From the NCBI RefSeq assembly GCF_001654455.1, contig NZ_CP015772.1:5084001-5148000 (forward strand): DNA of 64,000 bases, in the 5' to 3' direction. Both the position numbers and the translations under genes were made by a program. A model generated the notes under the pieces. The model saw nothing but the letters and a program-made list of their open reading frames with translations. It made no database searches and was not told the origin of the DNA. Below, one piece after another: positions 6,927 to 14,671 of this stretch (its first letter is position 1; each line of letters starts with the position of its first letter). Source of the stretch: Niabella ginsenosidivorans (GTDB taxonomy: Bacteria; Bacteroidota; Bacteroidia; Chitinophagales; Chitinophagaceae).

Positions 6927-9194
6927 CTACATACCATATTCACTTAAAAACCGTATTCTCATTATTTTCAGTTGCTCCCAGTTAAAATCATATTCGGCCA
7001 GCTCTTCCTGGGCCAGTTGCAAAGAAGAGGTTTCGCAGCTTTTAAAGTATTCAATGATCTCATCCTGGTCTTCTTCGTCCAGCATTTCGTCAATGGCATA
7101 CCCTAAGTTCAGTTTGGTGCCGCTTGCTGCAATAGTTTCCATTTCTTCCAGCAGCTCATCAATTTTCCAGCCTTTATTTTTTGCAATGGTTTCCAGGGGG
7201 ATTTTTTTGTCGGTTTGCTGGATGATGTAGACCTTATTCCCGCTTTTGTTCACCACGCTCTTCATTACAAAATCATCCGGCTTCTGAATGTTATTGTCTT
7301 CGACATAACGCGCAATCAGGTCAACAAACGGCTTTCCATAGCGGATGGCCTTTCCCTTGCTCACTCCCTGGCATTTTTCCAGCTCTGCAATGGTTGTAGG
7401 ATAAAGCGTGGCCATATCCATCAGCGAATTTTCCAGAAAAATTACAAAAGGAGGCAGGCTTTTTCTCCGGGCTTCCTTTTGCCGCAGTTCCTTCAGCATT
7501 TCAAATAGCTGCTGGTCCGTTGCTGCTCCACCCCCATCCTCAGCGGCTGGTGCTTCATCATCGTCCCAGGCTTCCTCAAATTTATTGTTCAGCACAATCG
7601 TGAAGGCTTTGGGTTTTTTCAAAAACGCGGTTCCTTCCGGCGTCAGCTTCAGTACGCCATATTCTTCAATATCTTTTTTCAGCAGGTTCTCCAGCAGCAT
7701 CTGGCGGATCAAAGAATTCCAGAACAGGGAATCGTGATCTTTGCCTGCCCCAAAGCTGGAAAGGCCTTCATGCCGGAACATTTTTACCTGCGGAGTAAGT
7801 TTCCCTATCAGTATATTAACAGTATAGTCTGTTGCAAAACGCTCATCCAGTTCTTTAATGGTTTTTAAGACCAGCACCGCCTGTTCTTTTGCCTCCAGGC
7901 GTTCTTTGGGGTGCTTGCAGTTATCGCATTGTCCGCAGTTCTCCACATCATATTGTTCCCCAAAATAGCTGAGGATCACTTTACGCCGGCAAACGCCGCT
8001 TTCAGCATAGGCAACGGTTTCATTGATCAGCTGTGCCCCTACCTCCCGCTCGCTTAACGGCTTATCGCGCATCAGGTGCTCCAGCTTGCTCACATCCTTA
8101 TGGGAATAATATAATAAGCATTTTCCTTCCAGCCCATCGCGCCCGGCGCGCCCGGTTTCCTGATAATAATTTTCTATTGATTTGGAGATATTGTAATGGA
8201 TAACAAAACGGATATCCGGCTTATCAATACCCATTCCAAACGCAATGGTAGCCACAATTACCTGTACATCCTCATTCAAAAACTGGTCCTGGCGCTCTGC
8301 ACGGAGCTTGCTGTCGAGGCCGGCATGGTAAGCAACCGCTTTAATGCCGTTGGCCATCAATATATCAGCCAGCTCCTCAGTGGTTTTCCTGTTTAAGGTG
8401 TATATAATGCCGCTTTTGTTTTTCATGCTTTTGATAAAGCGGACAATACTTTCATTGGTCTGCTTCTTACTGATCTTTGGCACGATCTCATAGTAAAGAT
8501 TGTCCCGGTTAAAGGAAGATATGAAAATATTGGCATCCTTTAATCCCAGGTTCTTAATTATATCGCTCTGCACTTTGGGGGTAGCGGTGGCGGTTAAGGC
8601 AATAACGGCCGCGTTCGGGTTGATCTGATTCATCATTTCGCGCAGGCGACGGTATTCCGGCCGGAAATCATGCCCCCATTCTGAAATACAGTGTGCCTCA
8701 TCCACGGCAAAGAAAGAAATATTCAGATCACTGAAAAAAGTCAGGTTTTCCTGTTTGGTCAGTGTTTCCGGTGCAACATATAATAATTTTGTTTTACCTG
8801 ACAGCAGGTCATCATGCACTTCCTTTATTTCTTTTTTTGTTAATGTGGAATTTAAAAAGTGCGCTACCTCATCATTGCTGTTATAGCCCCTTACAAGGTC
8901 TACCTGGTTCTTCATCAACGCAATAAGGGGAGAAACGATGATGGCAACTCCTTCCATAATCACTGCCGGAAGTTGGTAGCAAAGGCTTTTACCACCTCCC
9001 GTAGGCATAATAACAAAAGTGTCTTTTCCTGATAAAAGTGATTCAATAATGGCTTCCTGTTTTCCTTTAAATTTCTGAAACCCAAAGTTTTTAAGCAGCT
9101 CTCCATGTAAATCGATCCCTCCTTTTGTTTTTTTCGTACTCTTTACTGCCGGTTGTTTTGTTTTGGTAGCTTTCTTTTCACTTTTCACTGCCAT
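6927..9194 (-). CDS. recQ: ATP-dependent DNA helicase RecQ
   Basis: A 755-residue RecQ helicase, a 3'-5' DNA helicase used in recombination and fork repair. After a Lys-rich N-terminal tail (about 28 residues) come motif I MPTGGGKS (63-70), motif II DEAH with the RecQ loop CISEWGHDFRPEYRRL (165 on), TATATP (motif III), and motif VI ETGRAGRDG. The zinc cluster is visible as CRRKVILSYFGE...CGQCDNCKHP, followed by the winged-helix RQC part. An HRDC domain with FLENSLMDMATLYPTTIAEL lies around residues 590-670, and a further helical tail reaches the C-terminus. Longer than E. coli RecQ mainly because of the two tails. Stand-alone gene, divergent from the kdsD operon. Confidence 0.95.
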   Translation of the reverse strand: MAVKSEKKATKTKQPAVKSTKKTKGGIDLHGELLKNFGFQKFKGKQEAIIESLLSGKDTFVIMPTGGGKSLCYQLPAVIMEGVAIIVSPLIALMKNQVDLVRGYNSNDEVAHFLNSTLTKKEIKEVHDDLLSGKTKLLYVAPETLTKQENLTFFSDLNISFFAVDEAHCISEWGHDFRPEYRRLREMMNQINPNAAVIALTATATPKVQSDIIKNLGLKDANIFISSFNRDNLYYEIVPKISKKQTNESIVRFIKSMKNKSGIIYTLNRKTTEELADILMANGIKAVAYHAGLDSKLRAERQDQFLNEDVQVIVATIAFGMGIDKPDIRFVIHYNISKSIENYYQETGRAGRDGLEGKCLLYYSHKDVSKLEHLMRDKPLSEREVGAQLINETVAYAESGVCRRKVILSYFGEQYDVENCGQCDNCKHPKERLEAKEQAVLVLKTIKELDERFATDYTVNILIGKLTPQVKMFRHEGLSSFGAGKDHDSLFWNSLIRQMLLENLLKKDIEEYGVLKLTPEGTAFLKKPKAFTIVLNNKFEEAWDDDEAPAAEDGGGAATDQQLFEMLKELRQKEARRKSLPPFVIFLENSLMDMATLYPTTIAELEKCQGVSKGKAIRYGKPFVDLIARYVEDNNIQKPDDFVMKSVVNKSGNKVYIIQQTDKKIPLETIAKNKGWKIDELLEEMETIAASGTKLNLGYAIDEMLDEEDQDEIIEYFKSCETSSLQLAQEELAEYDFNWEQLKIMRIRFLSEYGM

Positions 9195-9360
9195 TTTAAA
9201 ATATATAATTATGATGGAACATCGGTTTAAAAATATCTTTAAAAGTTACGCCGGATATTTTTAATAAAAAAATTAAAAAAAAATTCGGGGACGCGAATTT
9301 AATCAAGCTTTTTGGCGTTTTAAAATAATAATGGTTAAAGTTTTTATGAGGAATATGCAA

Positions 9361-9368
9361 TATTTTTG
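9361..9368 (+). promoter_or_regulatory. Bacteroidota -7 box upstream of the kdsD operon
   Basis: TATTTTTG fits the Bacteroidota -7 consensus TAnnTTTG, 31 bases before the start codon at 9399. A clear -33 TTG is not present at the usual distance, so the promoter may be weak or activated. Confidence 0.5.
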
Positions 9369-9398
9369 CGCTTTATTCATGCAGGCGGATATATATAA

Positions 9399-10361
9399 AT
9401 GAATGACAATATTTTACAACGCGCCAGGAAAACCTTTCAGTTAGAGGCCGATGCGCTTAATAATGTCCGGCAATTATTAAACAACGACTTTCAGCAGGCA
9501 GTTCTGCTGATTAAGGATTGTGCGGGCCGGGTTGTTTTCAGTGGCATCGGAAAAAGCGCGCTGGTAGCTCAAAAGATCGTGGCAACGTTTAACTCAACAG
9601 GAACGCCTTCGATTTTTATGCATGCGGCAGACGCATTGCATGGAGATCTGGGTATGGTGCAGGAATCGGATATTGTGGTCGTTCTCAGCAAAAGCGGTTT
9701 CAGCCCCGAAATAAAAGCGCTGCTGCCGCTGGTGAAGAATTTTGGCAATAAGATCATTGCTATTGTTGGCAATACTGATTCTTACCTGGCGCAGCAGGCA
9801 GATCTTGTTTTAAATACGACGGTTGACCAGGAAGCCTGTCCCAACAACCTGGCTCCTACATCCAGCACTACTGCACAAATGGTAATGGGTGATGCACTGG
9901 CTTCCTGCCTGATGGATCTGAAAGGGTTTAAAGATAATGACTTTGCAAAATTTCATCCGGGGGGAACACTCGGAAAAAAATTGTACCTCAGCGTAAGCGA
10001 TGTGTTCCTGCAGAATGAAAAACCAAAAGTTTTGGAGCACCAGTCATTGAAAGAGGTTATTGTTGAGATCACCAAAAAAAGATTGGGAGTTACTGCTGTT
10101 GTAAATGAACAAAATGAACTGTTAGGCATTATAACAGATGGAGACCTCCGGCGTATGCTGGAAAAGAATACCGATATTGAACACACGGTTGCCGGAGATA
10201 TTATGACAAAAAGACCAAAAACAATTGAACCGCGCGAACTGGCTGTTTCGGCATTAGACATGATGCGGAAAAACTCCATTACGCAGCTGGCTGTGACAGA
10301 AGGAAATGTATACCTTGGAATCATTCATATACACGATTTATTAAAAGAAGGGCTGATTTAA
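9399..10361 (+). CDS. kdsD: KpsF/GutQ family arabinose-5-phosphate isomerase
   Basis: A 320-residue enzyme that interconverts ribulose-5-phosphate and arabinose-5-phosphate, the first step of Kdo synthesis for lipopolysaccharide. An N-terminal SIS domain (about 35-165: FSGIGKSALVAQKI, SKSGFSPEI, the conserved FHPGGTLGKKL) is followed by two CBS domains (about 205-320), the full KdsD architecture and length. First gene of an operon: manC follows after 10 bases, then the exonuclease gene after 2. Pairing with manC suggests a nucleotide-sugar and cell-envelope role. The ATG at 9399 directly follows a promoter-like TATTTTTG. Confidence 0.92.
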   Translation: MNDNILQRARKTFQLEADALNNVRQLLNNDFQQAVLLIKDCAGRVVFSGIGKSALVAQKIVATFNSTGTPSIFMHAADALHGDLGMVQESDIVVVLSKSGFSPEIKALLPLVKNFGNKIIAIVGNTDSYLAQQADLVLNTTVDQEACPNNLAPTSSTTAQMVMGDALASCLMDLKGFKDNDFAKFHPGGTLGKKLYLSVSDVFLQNEKPKVLEHQSLKEVIVEITKKRLGVTAVVNEQNELLGIITDGDLRRMLEKNTDIEHTVAGDIMTKRPKTIEPRELAVSALDMMRKNSITQLAVTEGNVYLGIIHIHDLLKEGLI

Positions 10362-10371
10362 ATAAAAAGAC

Positions 10372-11451
10372 ATGAATAGTAATTATGTTGTAATAATGGC
10401 CGGGGGTATTGGTAGCCGTTTCTGGCCAAAAAGCAGGACCAACTATCCAAAGCAGTTCTTAGATATTCTCAATACCGGCAGAACGCTGATCCAGTCTACG
10501 TTCTCAAGATATAACAAAATTGTACCGGTAGAAAACATATTTGTTGTTACATCAGAAGAATACGAAGAAATTGTAGCGCATCAGCTGCCCGACCTGCCTC
10601 CGGAAAATATCGTTACAGAGCCTTTCCGGAAAAATACGGCACCCTGCATCGCATACGTTGCCTTTAAGATTTTTAAAAAGAATCCTGATGCGGTGATGAT
10701 CGCAGCTCCTTCTGACAATCTTATTTTAGAGGATGACGCGTTTGGAGAAACCGTACAGAACGCATCGCAGTTCGTTGAGTCTGTGAATGCCCTGGTTACC
10801 CTTGGTATTAAACCCCGAAACCCGAATACCGGTTATGGGTATATTCAGCGCGATGATGTGGAAGCGGCTCCGGGAATTTATAAGGTTAGAACATTTACGG
10901 AAAAACCGAACCTTGAACTGGCAAAAGTATTTGTAAAAAGCGGCGACTTTCTATGGAATGCGGGCATCTTTATATGGAAGGTAAAAAATATTATTGCCGC
11001 ATTTGAGAAATTCCTTCCTGAAATACATGAAGTGTTTGCTGCAGAAATTGATAAATTCAATACCCCTTTAGAAAAGAAGATCATTGGTGAAATATATGCC
11101 CAGTGCCCCAGCATTTCCATAGATTTCGGCATTATGGAAAAGGCGCCCAATGTATATGTAATTCCGGCGTCTTTTACCTGGAGCGACCTTGGGACCTGGA
11201 ACAGCGCCTATGAAAACATGGCAAAGGATTATTTTGAAAATGCCGTCGTGGGCGAAGACGTAATGGTATATGATACGCACAATTGCGTGGTGCATGTGCC
11301 GGATAATAAGCTGGTACTGTTACAGGGGCTCGAAGATTTTATTATAGTAGACACCCGGGATGTTTTGCTGATCTGTAAAAAAGATAAAGAACAGGAGATA
11401 AAAGATTATGTGGCAGATGTAAAAAGAAACAAAGATGAAAAATACCTTTAG
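10372..11451 (+). CDS. manC: Mannose-1-phosphate guanylyltransferase
   Basis: A 359-residue GDP-mannose pyrophosphorylase making GDP-mannose from mannose-1-phosphate and GTP. The nucleotide-binding signature is GGIGSRFWPKSRTNYPKQF near the N-terminus, followed by EPFRKNTAPCIAYVA, and the sugar-site EKPNLELA and FLWNAGIF. It is the short form: the C-terminal cupin isomerase domain of bifunctional ManC enzymes is absent. In most family members GTRLWP is found; here GSRFWP keeps the essential Gly, Arg and Pro. Second gene of the kdsD operon; its product feeds glycan and lipopolysaccharide synthesis. Confidence 0.93.
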   Translation: MNSNYVVIMAGGIGSRFWPKSRTNYPKQFLDILNTGRTLIQSTFSRYNKIVPVENIFVVTSEEYEEIVAHQLPDLPPENIVTEPFRKNTAPCIAYVAFKIFKKNPDAVMIAAPSDNLILEDDAFGETVQNASQFVESVNALVTLGIKPRNPNTGYGYIQRDDVEAAPGIYKVRTFTEKPNLELAKVFVKSGDFLWNAGIFIWKVKNIIAAFEKFLPEIHEVFAAEIDKFNTPLEKKIIGEIYAQCPSISIDFGIMEKAPNVYVIPASFTWSDLGTWNSAYENMAKDYFENAVVGEDVMVYDTHNCVVHVPDNKLVLLQGLEDFIIVDTRDVLLICKKDKEQEIKDYVADVKRNKDEKYL

Positions 11452-11453
11452 TT

Positions 11454-12176
11454 ATGCTGGAACAATACCCCGTTAGCTCCATACTCTTTTTAGACATAGA
11501 AACTGTTCCGCAATACGCATCCTTCAGTGAAGTTCCGGAATCATGGAAGCATTTGTGGGAAATAAAAGCCGGCGCCCTGTTAAAGAACCGGGAAGAAGAA
11601 ACGGTTGAAAGCATTTATGAAAGAGCCGGTATTTACGCGGAATTCGGAAAGATCATCTGCATCAGTTGCGGTGTGGTACAGGGTGCGCCGGACCAGAGAA
11701 AGATTATTTTAAAATCGTTTTATGGCGATGATGAAAAAAAACTGCTACAGTCTTTTTCCGAAATGCTGCAGAAGTTTACCGCCAATGAACAACGGTATCT
11801 TTGCGCGCATAACGGAAAGGAGTTTGATTTTCCCTATATATGCCGCCGCCTGCTCATTAACCGGCTTCCGATACCTGTTATTTTAAACACGGCCGGCAGG
11901 AAACCGTGGGAAGTGAGCCACCTGGATACCATGGAGTTCTGGAAATTCGGCGATTTTAAAAGCTATACCACGCTGAACCTTCTGGCTCATTCCCTGGATG
12001 TGCCTACACCAAAAGATGATATTGACGGCAGTATGGTAGCGGGGGTCTTTTATAAAGAAAAGAATATTGAACGGATTGTTACCTATTGCCAGAAAGATGT
12101 GGTAACCGTTGCGCAGGTTTTTTTACGTATGAACGGCGAAGAGTTGATAACAGAAAGTAATATAGAATACAGGTAG
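11454..12176 (+). CDS. DnaQ-fold (DEDD) 3'-5' exonuclease, PolB exonuclease-like
   Basis: A 240-residue protein of the predicted PolB-like exonuclease group. The acidic catalytic residues are seen in FLDIET (residues about 13-18, first Asp and Glu), AHNGKEFDFPYICRR (second Asp) and YCQKDVVTVAQVF (last Asp). There is no polymerase part and no signal peptide, so it should be a cytoplasmic nuclease acting on DNA or RNA 3' ends. Starts 2 bases after manC stop, so it is translated from the same message. Its functional link to sugar-nucleotide synthesis is not evident; co-transcription may be incidental. Confidence 0.82.
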   Translation: MLEQYPVSSILFLDIETVPQYASFSEVPESWKHLWEIKAGALLKNREEETVESIYERAGIYAEFGKIICISCGVVQGAPDQRKIILKSFYGDDEKKLLQSFSEMLQKFTANEQRYLCAHNGKEFDFPYICRRLLINRLPIPVILNTAGRKPWEVSHLDTMEFWKFGDFKSYTTLNLLAHSLDVPTPKDDIDGSMVAGVFYKEKNIERIVTYCQKDVVTVAQVFLRMNGEELITESNIEYR

Positions 12177-12208
12177 GCAGTAGTAATTTATTTTTTTATA
12201 TTAAAGGA

Positions 12209-12604
12209 ATGTTTGAGATGCGGCAGCTTTTTTCATCAGGCGCGGTTTGGGAGCAGGAAGTGGGTTACAGCCGTGCTGTAAAAATAGGCAATACGATTGA
12301 AGTAAGCGGAACCGTGGCAGTGGATGCGCAAAATAATATTGTAGGAGAGGGCGATGCATATGCACAAACCATCTATATCCTGCAAAAGATACAAAAAGTG
12401 CTGGAAGAAGCCGGTGCCGCATTGAATGACGTGGTGCGTACAAGAATGTTTGTTACAGATATAAACCGGTGGCAGGAATACGGAAGAGCTCACGGCACAT
12501 TCTTTGGAAATATAAAGCCCTGTGCTTCTATGGTGGAAGTAAGCCGTCTTATTCACCCGGGGTATCTTATAGAAATAGAAGCAACAGCAATTTTACAACC
12601 ATGA
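12209..12604 (+). CDS. RidA family (YjgF/UK114) protein
   Basis: A 131-residue RidA-like protein. RidA proteins hydrolyse reactive enamine/imine intermediates, though subgroup functions differ. Visible signatures are SGAVWEQEVGYSRAVKIGN, VSGTVAVD, RTRMFVTDINRW and the C-terminal IEIEATA; the Arg of RTRMFVTD corresponds to the substrate carboxylate-binding Arg of active family members. The start could be the ATG at 12209 or the one at 12218 (MRQLFSSG); the second fits the family length better. The stop overlaps the start of the YjbR gene (ATGA), showing translational coupling. Confidence 0.85.
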   Translation: MFEMRQLFSSGAVWEQEVGYSRAVKIGNTIEVSGTVAVDAQNNIVGEGDAYAQTIYILQKIQKVLEEAGAALNDVVRTRMFVTDINRWQEYGRAHGTFFGNIKPCASMVEVSRLIHPGYLIEIEATAILQP

Positions 12605-12927
12605 ACATTGAAGATATAAGGAACTATTGCCTGCAGCACAGCGCGGTTGAAGAGGGATTTCCTTTTGGGCCGGATACGCTTGTTTTTAAAGTAAAGGGGA
12701 AGATTTTTTTGCTGATGGGACTGGAAAATGACCCGCTGCAGTTTAATGTAAAATGTGATCCCGGAAAAGCCATCGAGCTGAGAGAGCAATATAATGCCGT
12801 GCAGCCGGGTTACCACATGAATAAAAAGCACTGGAACACGATCCTGGTAGATGGGTCTGTTTCCAGCAAGCTGTTAAAAGAATGGATCACGGATTCCTAT
12901 AACCTGGTGGCAAAGGTCAGGAAATAA
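12601..12927 (+). CDS. MmcQ/YjbR family DNA-binding-fold protein
   Basis: A 108-residue YjbR-like (DUF419) protein with a double-wing CyaY-like fold. Family signatures are visible: the N-terminal IRNYCLQHSAVEEGFPFG, FKVKGKIFLLM, NVKCDPGKAIELREQY and KKHWNTILVDG. I start it at 12601, where ATGA overlaps the RidA stop; a longer frame from 12469 would overlap RidA extensively. Its 3' end overlaps the convergent GH3 gene by 11 bases. Biochemical function of the family is not settled. Confidence 0.85.
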   Translation: MNIEDIRNYCLQHSAVEEGFPFGPDTLVFKVKGKIFLLMGLENDPLQFNVKCDPGKAIELREQYNAVQPGYHMNKKHWNTILVDGSVSSKLLKEWITDSYNLVAKVRK

Positions 12928-14455
12928 CGCCTTGTTGCTTCTGGTTGTAAAGCAGCAGCAGGTCTTCAAGTATTTTTCTGTCATTGCTCAGCCGCGGCAC
13001 CTTGTGCTGCCCGCCCAGTTTGCCTTTATGATGCAGCCACTCAACAAAAAAACCTTTGGGCAATGCATGTACAACAGGCATGCGCAATGCAATATCCTTA
13101 TGGCGCTTTGCTTCGTAATCGCTATTAATGGATTTCAGGGACGCATCTAAAATGGTTGTAAAAGCTTCCAGGTTATAAGGCGGCTTTTCAAATTCAATCA
13201 GCCACTCGTGGCCGCCGTTCCCTTCATCAGAAAAGTAGATCGGCGCAGCGGTATAATCGTTTACGATCGCGCCGGTATCCATACAGGCCATACTGATGGC
13301 CTTGTCGGTATTATCAATGATCACTTCTTCACCAAAGGCATTGATAAAATGCCGGATCCTTCCGGAAACAATGATTTTAAACGGATCTTTGGAGATGAAC
13401 TGGATAGTATCACCCAGTAAATAGCGCCACAATCCCCCGTTGGTGCTGATAACAGGGGCATAATTTGCATACAGCTCTACGTCTTTTAGCCCGATAGTTC
13501 TGGGATCAGCTTTGCCATATTCACTTACCGGCATAAACTCCATAAAAATGCCGTGGTCTGTAAATAAAAGCATTCCCTCATCGCCTGGTATTTGCTGTGC
13601 ACCGAAAAAGCCTTCGCTGGCATTATAGGTTTCAAGATAATTGATGTGCTTTCCGATAATTTGCTGGAACTGCTCTTTATAAGGAGTAAAGGAAACCCCG
13701 CCATGCATATACAACTCCAGGCCCGGCCATACTTCCGCAATTGTTTTCCTGCCTGTCAGCTCCAGGATGCGTTTTAGTAAAACAAGTGTCCAGGTAGGCA
13801 CCCCGCTGATCGAAGTAACATTTTCACTGATCGTTTGTGCCGCAATCTTTTCAAGTTTGGTCTCCCAATCGTCCATTAAAGCAATGCTTAGCTCCGGTGT
13901 TCTTAACCAGTGGCCCCAAAACGGGCTGTTCTGTAACAGCACTGCGCTTAAATCGCCAAACTGCGCCTCTTCGTTCACCGCATGGATATTATGGCTTCCT
14001 CCGAGCACCAGCCCTTTGCCTGTGAGCATCGTACTGTCCGGGTTGAACAGGTAATACATGGTCAGCACATCCTTTGCGGCTTTATAATGGCAATCTTCCA
14101 GGCTTTCTTCGCTGATGGGGATGAATTTACTCTTGTCGCCGCTGGTACCGCTGCTTTTGGCAAACCAGGCAATGGGCGAATTCCAAAGCAGGTTTTGCTC
14201 GCCATTCATACAACGTTCAATATAGGACTTCAGATCGTTATATTCATGAATGGGAACAGCCTTTTTAAAGTCCCGGATATTATAAAGCCTGTTAAAGCCG
14301 TATTTTCTTCCAAACTCTGTGTACTGGGCGGAGGAAACAAGATTCTGCAACACCTCACGCTGTGTGTCTAAGGGATGGCTGCGCCAGCCATCAATGCGCC
14401 ATTGACGCATGCGGGCCAGGGACGATATTGCGGGGCTTAACAGTGGCATATGCAA
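12917..14455 (-). CDS. GH3 family acyl-adenylate/amidotransferase-like enzyme
   Basis: A 512-residue member of the GH3 superfamily (named for plant auxin-responsive GH3; bacterial members are common in Bacteroidota). These enzymes belong to the acyl-adenylating fold and in plants join amino acids to carboxylic-acid hormones; the bacterial substrate is unknown. The ATP-binding loop is SSGTSGDKSKFIPIS (about residues 99-113), with further signatures MHGGVSFTPY, LETYNASEGFFG and NGGLWRYLLGDTI, all in the right order, so the enzyme looks intact. No signal peptide. It is monocistronic and convergent with the YjbR gene. The start could be ATG at 14455 or at 14449. Confidence 0.88.
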   Translation of the reverse strand: MHMPLLSPAISSLARMRQWRIDGWRSHPLDTQREVLQNLVSSAQYTEFGRKYGFNRLYNIRDFKKAVPIHEYNDLKSYIERCMNGEQNLLWNSPIAWFAKSSGTSGDKSKFIPISEESLEDCHYKAAKDVLTMYYLFNPDSTMLTGKGLVLGGSHNIHAVNEEAQFGDLSAVLLQNSPFWGHWLRTPELSIALMDDWETKLEKIAAQTISENVTSISGVPTWTLVLLKRILELTGRKTIAEVWPGLELYMHGGVSFTPYKEQFQQIIGKHINYLETYNASEGFFGAQQIPGDEGMLLFTDHGIFMEFMPVSEYGKADPRTIGLKDVELYANYAPVISTNGGLWRYLLGDTIQFISKDPFKIIVSGRIRHFINAFGEEVIIDNTDKAISMACMDTGAIVNDYTAAPIYFSDEGNGGHEWLIEFEKPPYNLEAFTTILDASLKSINSDYEAKRHKDIALRMPVVHALPKGFFVEWLHHKGKLGGQHKVPRLSNDRKILEDLLLLYNQKQQGVIS

Positions 14456-14671
14456 TCTGCAATATACTCACAATGTGGGAAAAAAGAACAGCGGGGTTAC
14501 CGGATTTAAAAGAAAAGAAGCGTGCTGCTTTCAAAAGCCCTTCGTTCCGGCGAAAACGCAGTTTCAATGACGCGAAGCGCGGTACAGGCTGCGTGGTGTG
14601 CCCCTTCATACAGATATGCCACGCGTATATTTTATTCCTGCTGTAAATAAAATGCGGCTAAATTTACAGTC

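Noticed and set aside
12469-12600. Longer start of the YjbR gene
   Set aside because: It lies inside RidA in another frame, while the ATGA overlap at 12601 gives a family-length protein.
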